Assembly (NCBI RefSeq): GCF_900104845.1
Contig: NZ_FNSR01000002.1
Coordinates: 744,001 to 808,000 of the forward strand
Direction: 5' to 3'
DNA length: 64,000 bases
Origin: Paraburkholderia caballeronis
Lineage (GTDB): Bacteria; Pseudomonadota; Gammaproteobacteria; Burkholderiales; Burkholderiaceae
Positions within the stretch are counted from its first letter, which is position 1; every line of letters begins with the position of its first letter. Below the pieces are notes generated by a model. It did no database searches and was not told the origin of the DNA. It saw only the letters and a program-made list of their open reading frames with translations. Below are positions 62,149 to 64,000 of the stretch, one piece after another. A program made the position numbers and the translations under genes.

Positions 62149-62958
62149 TCAGACCGCGACGCGCTTGTCGCGCTCGATCACTGCATATGCACTGTGATTG
62201 TGGATCGATTCGAAGTTCTCGGCTTCGAGCACATACGCGGCGACGCGCGCATCAGCGTTGAGCCGCACCGCGATGTCGCGCACCAGGTCCTCGACGAACT
62301 TCGGATTCTCGTACGCGCGCTCGGTGACGAACTTCTCGTCCGGCCGCTTCAGCAGCCCCCACAGCTCGCACGACGCCTCTTCCTCGGCGATCCGGATCAG
62401 GTCCTCGACCGGCAGATCGTCCGCCAGCTCGGCATTGATCGTCACGTGCGAACGCTGGTTGTGCGCGCCGTACTGCGAGATCTTCTTCGAGCACGGGCAC
62501 AGGCTCGTGACCGGCACCAGCACCTTCAGCCACAGCCGCGTCGCGCCATCGCGCGCGTCGCCGGTCAGCGTCACTTCGTAGTCGAGCAGGCTCTCGACGC
62601 CCGACACCGGCGCCACCTTCTTCACGAAGTACGGGAACGACACCTCGATGCGCCCGGCCTGCGATTCGAGCTTCACGAGCATCGCCGTGAGCATCGTGCG
62701 GAACGCGGCCGGATCGAGCGGCGCGCGATGCGCTTCGAGCAGCGCGACGAAGCGCGACATGTGCGTGCCTTTCTGATCGGCCGGCAGATGAACGTCGAGG
62801 TTCCACGTTCCCACCGTCGGCTGCGCATCGCCGGTCGCGGTGCGCACCGTCAGCGGATGGCGCACCGCCTTCACACCGACGCGCTGGATCGGAATCTGGC
62901 GGGTATCGACGGAGCTTTGCACGTCCGGCATCACGAAAGCCGGGTTCATCTGGTTCAT
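62149..62958 (-). CDS. folE2: GTP cyclohydrolase FolE2 (type IB)
   Basis: 269 aa. [20 protein letters not shown] holds the catalytic metal-binding Cys region of the COG1469 family, and [20 protein letters not shown] and [16 protein letters not shown] are conserved ends. It makes dihydroneopterin triphosphate for folate/queuosine synthesis; FolE2 can use metals other than Zn. Start at 62958 with GAGG upstream. Confidence 0.95.
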   Translation of the reverse strand: MNQMNPAFVMPDVQSSVDTRQIPIQRVGVKAVRHPLTVRTATGDAQPTVGTWNLDVHLPADQKGTHMSRFVALLEAHRAPLDPAAFRTMLTAMLVKLESQAGRIEVSFPYFVKKVAPVSGVESLLDYEVTLTGDARDGATRLWLKVLVPVTSLCPCSKKISQYGAHNQRSHVTINAELADDLPVEDLIRIAEEEASCELWGLLKRPDEKFVTERAYENPKFVEDLVRDIAVRLNADARVAAYVLEAENFESIHNHSAYAVIERDKRVAV

Positions 62959-63002
62959 GTTGTTATCCTCTCGGCGCGCGCCGCAGCGGGGCGCGCAATG
63001 AC

Positions 63003-63026
63003 GAACGCCGGCATGAGCCGGCGTTC
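63003..63026. terminator. Strong hairpin between dxs and folE2
   Basis: GAACGCCGGC - ATGA - GCCGGCGTTC, a 10-bp perfect stem. No T-run follows on either strand, so it may be an intercistronic RNA structure rather than a full terminator. Confidence 0.5.
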
Positions 63027-63102
63027 GCTGGCGGGTCCGACGGCCCACCGGGTTCGACTGGAAGCTGGCAGTGCAGCGGCAACCTCGACCGCCGCATCGC
63101 GC

Positions 63103-64000
63103 TCACGCGACGCGCATCACCGACTTGCCGGTTGCGCTGGCCGCATGATCGAGGAAGCGTTCGCGAATCGACTTCGCGATCCCTGCCGCATCGAGCCCAC
63201 AGCCTGCGAGCAGCTTCGCCGGATCGCCATGGTCGATGAAGCGGTCGGGGAGGCCCAATTGTAGTACGGGCTTGATAACCCCACTTTCAAGCAGGGCTTC
63301 GACGCACGCGGAACCCGCGCCGCCCATCACGCACCCTTCTTCGACCGTCACCAGCGCGTCATGCGTTTCCGCGAGACGGCGCACCAGCTCCGCGTCGATC
63401 GGCTTCACGAAGCGCATGTTCGCGACGGTCGCGTCCAGTTCTTCCGCGGCTGCGAGCGACGGCGCGACCATCGTGCCGAACGCGAGGATCGCGATGCGCT
63501 TGCCCGCGGGCGCCGCGCTCTCACGACGGACTTCGCCCTTGCCGAGCGGCAGCGCGGCCATCTGCTTGACGGTCGCGACGCCGGTGCCCGCGCCGCGCGG
63601 ATAACGCACGGCGGTCGGGTTCGGCTGCTGGAGCGCGGTGTACAGCATCTGGCGGCATTCGTTCTCGTCCGATGCGGCCATCACCGTCATGTTCGGGATG
63701 CAGCGCAGGAACGCGAGGTCGTATGCGCCCGCGTGCGTCGCGCCGTCCGCGCCGACGAGGCCCGCGCGGTCGATCGCGAACACGACCGGCAGGTTCTGCA
63801 ACGCGACGTCGTGGATCAACTGGTCGTACGCGCGTTGCAGGAACGTCGAGTAGATCGCGACGACCGGCTTCAGCCCTTCGGTCGCGAGGCCGCCCGCGAA
63901 CGTGACCGCGTGCTGCTCGGCGATGCCGACGTCGAAGTAGCGGTCCGGGAAACGCTTCTCGAACTCGACGAGACCGGAGCCCTCGCGCATCGCCGGCGTG
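63103..64000 (-). CDS. dxs: 1-deoxy-D-xylulose-5-phosphate synthase, C-terminal part
   Basis: 299 residues read to the window edge; the frame stays open, so the 5' part lies beyond. [60 protein letters not shown] and [16 protein letters not shown] are the DXS pyrimidine-binding (with the catalytic Glu) and transketolase C-terminal regions. First enzyme of the MEP isoprenoid pathway. Confidence 0.96.
   Translation of the reverse strand, partial: TPAMREGSGLVEFEKRFPDRYFDVGIAEQHAVTFAGGLATEGLKPVVAIYSTFLQRAYDQLIHDVALQNLPVVFAIDRAGLVGADGATHAGAYDLAFLRCIPNMTVMAASDENECRQMLYTALQQPNPTAVRYPRGAGTGVATVKQMAALPLGKGEVRRESAAPAGKRIAILAFGTMVAPSLAAAEELDATVANMRFVKPIDAELVRRLAETHDALVTVEEGCVMGGAGSACVEALLESGVIKPVLQLGLPDRFIDHGDPAKLLAGCGLDAAGIAKSIRERFLDHAASATGKSVMRVA

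Overview
The window looks like a Burkholderia-group chromosome (Burkholderia/Paraburkholderia/Caballeronia type). It is GC-rich, and its right end carries the beta-proteobacterial block rpoD, dnaG, yqeY, rpsU, a BaiN/HI0933-type flavoprotein, tsaD, folE2 and dxs. The genus is inferred from gene content and protein sequence, not from a search.

From left to right there are three zones. (1) About 1-18.2 kb is accessory DNA. It opens with a Tn7-like transposition module: a small divergent regulator, a fused TnsA-TnsB, a TnsC ATPase and TniQ. Next come an AbrB-type protein, a GIY-YIG protein, a DUF91/NucS-like nuclease and a membrane protein. A compact minus-strand operon follows, encoding a SIR2-APAZ protein, a short Argonaute and two small proteins with HEPN-type R-Xn-H motifs, one of them frameshifted. 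After that come a membrane-anchored unknown, a small unknown gene, a reverse transcriptase of the non-retron defence type and a decayed GFA-family gene. I could not locate the transposon ends, so it is not shown that all of this is cargo of one element.

(2) 18528-54099 is a complete prophage of about 35.6 kb, bounded by a 13-bp repeat lying in the anticodon loop and stem of a tRNA gene. It has a lambda-like control region (CI, Cro-like, CII-like and symmetric operators). One minus-strand arm runs from Cro through a replication gene with embedded iterons to terminase, head, podovirus-type ejection proteins, tailspike and a lysis cassette with nested spanins. One plus-strand arm carries small genes, a DNA methyltransferase, an excisionase-like protein and a tyrosine integrase. 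Many neighbouring genes overlap by ATGA/GTGA, which suggests translational coupling.

(3) 54.1-64 kb is the core chromosome. The tRNA gene downstream of rpoD is now a hybrid: its 5' half is host DNA and its 3' half came with the phage. The displaced host 3' half sits at the left prophage end. The two 3' halves differ by paired substitutions that keep the T-stem and a GAAA-capped variable arm, so this is a long-variable-arm tRNA with a CAU anticodon, an unusual combination.

The most notable points are the SIR2-Argonaute operon with two HEPN-like partners near a Tn7-like transposase, the phage-exchanged class II CAU tRNA, the 23-bp iterons inside the replication gene, and an out-of-frame ORF with its own Shine-Dalgarno inside the phage methyltransferase.
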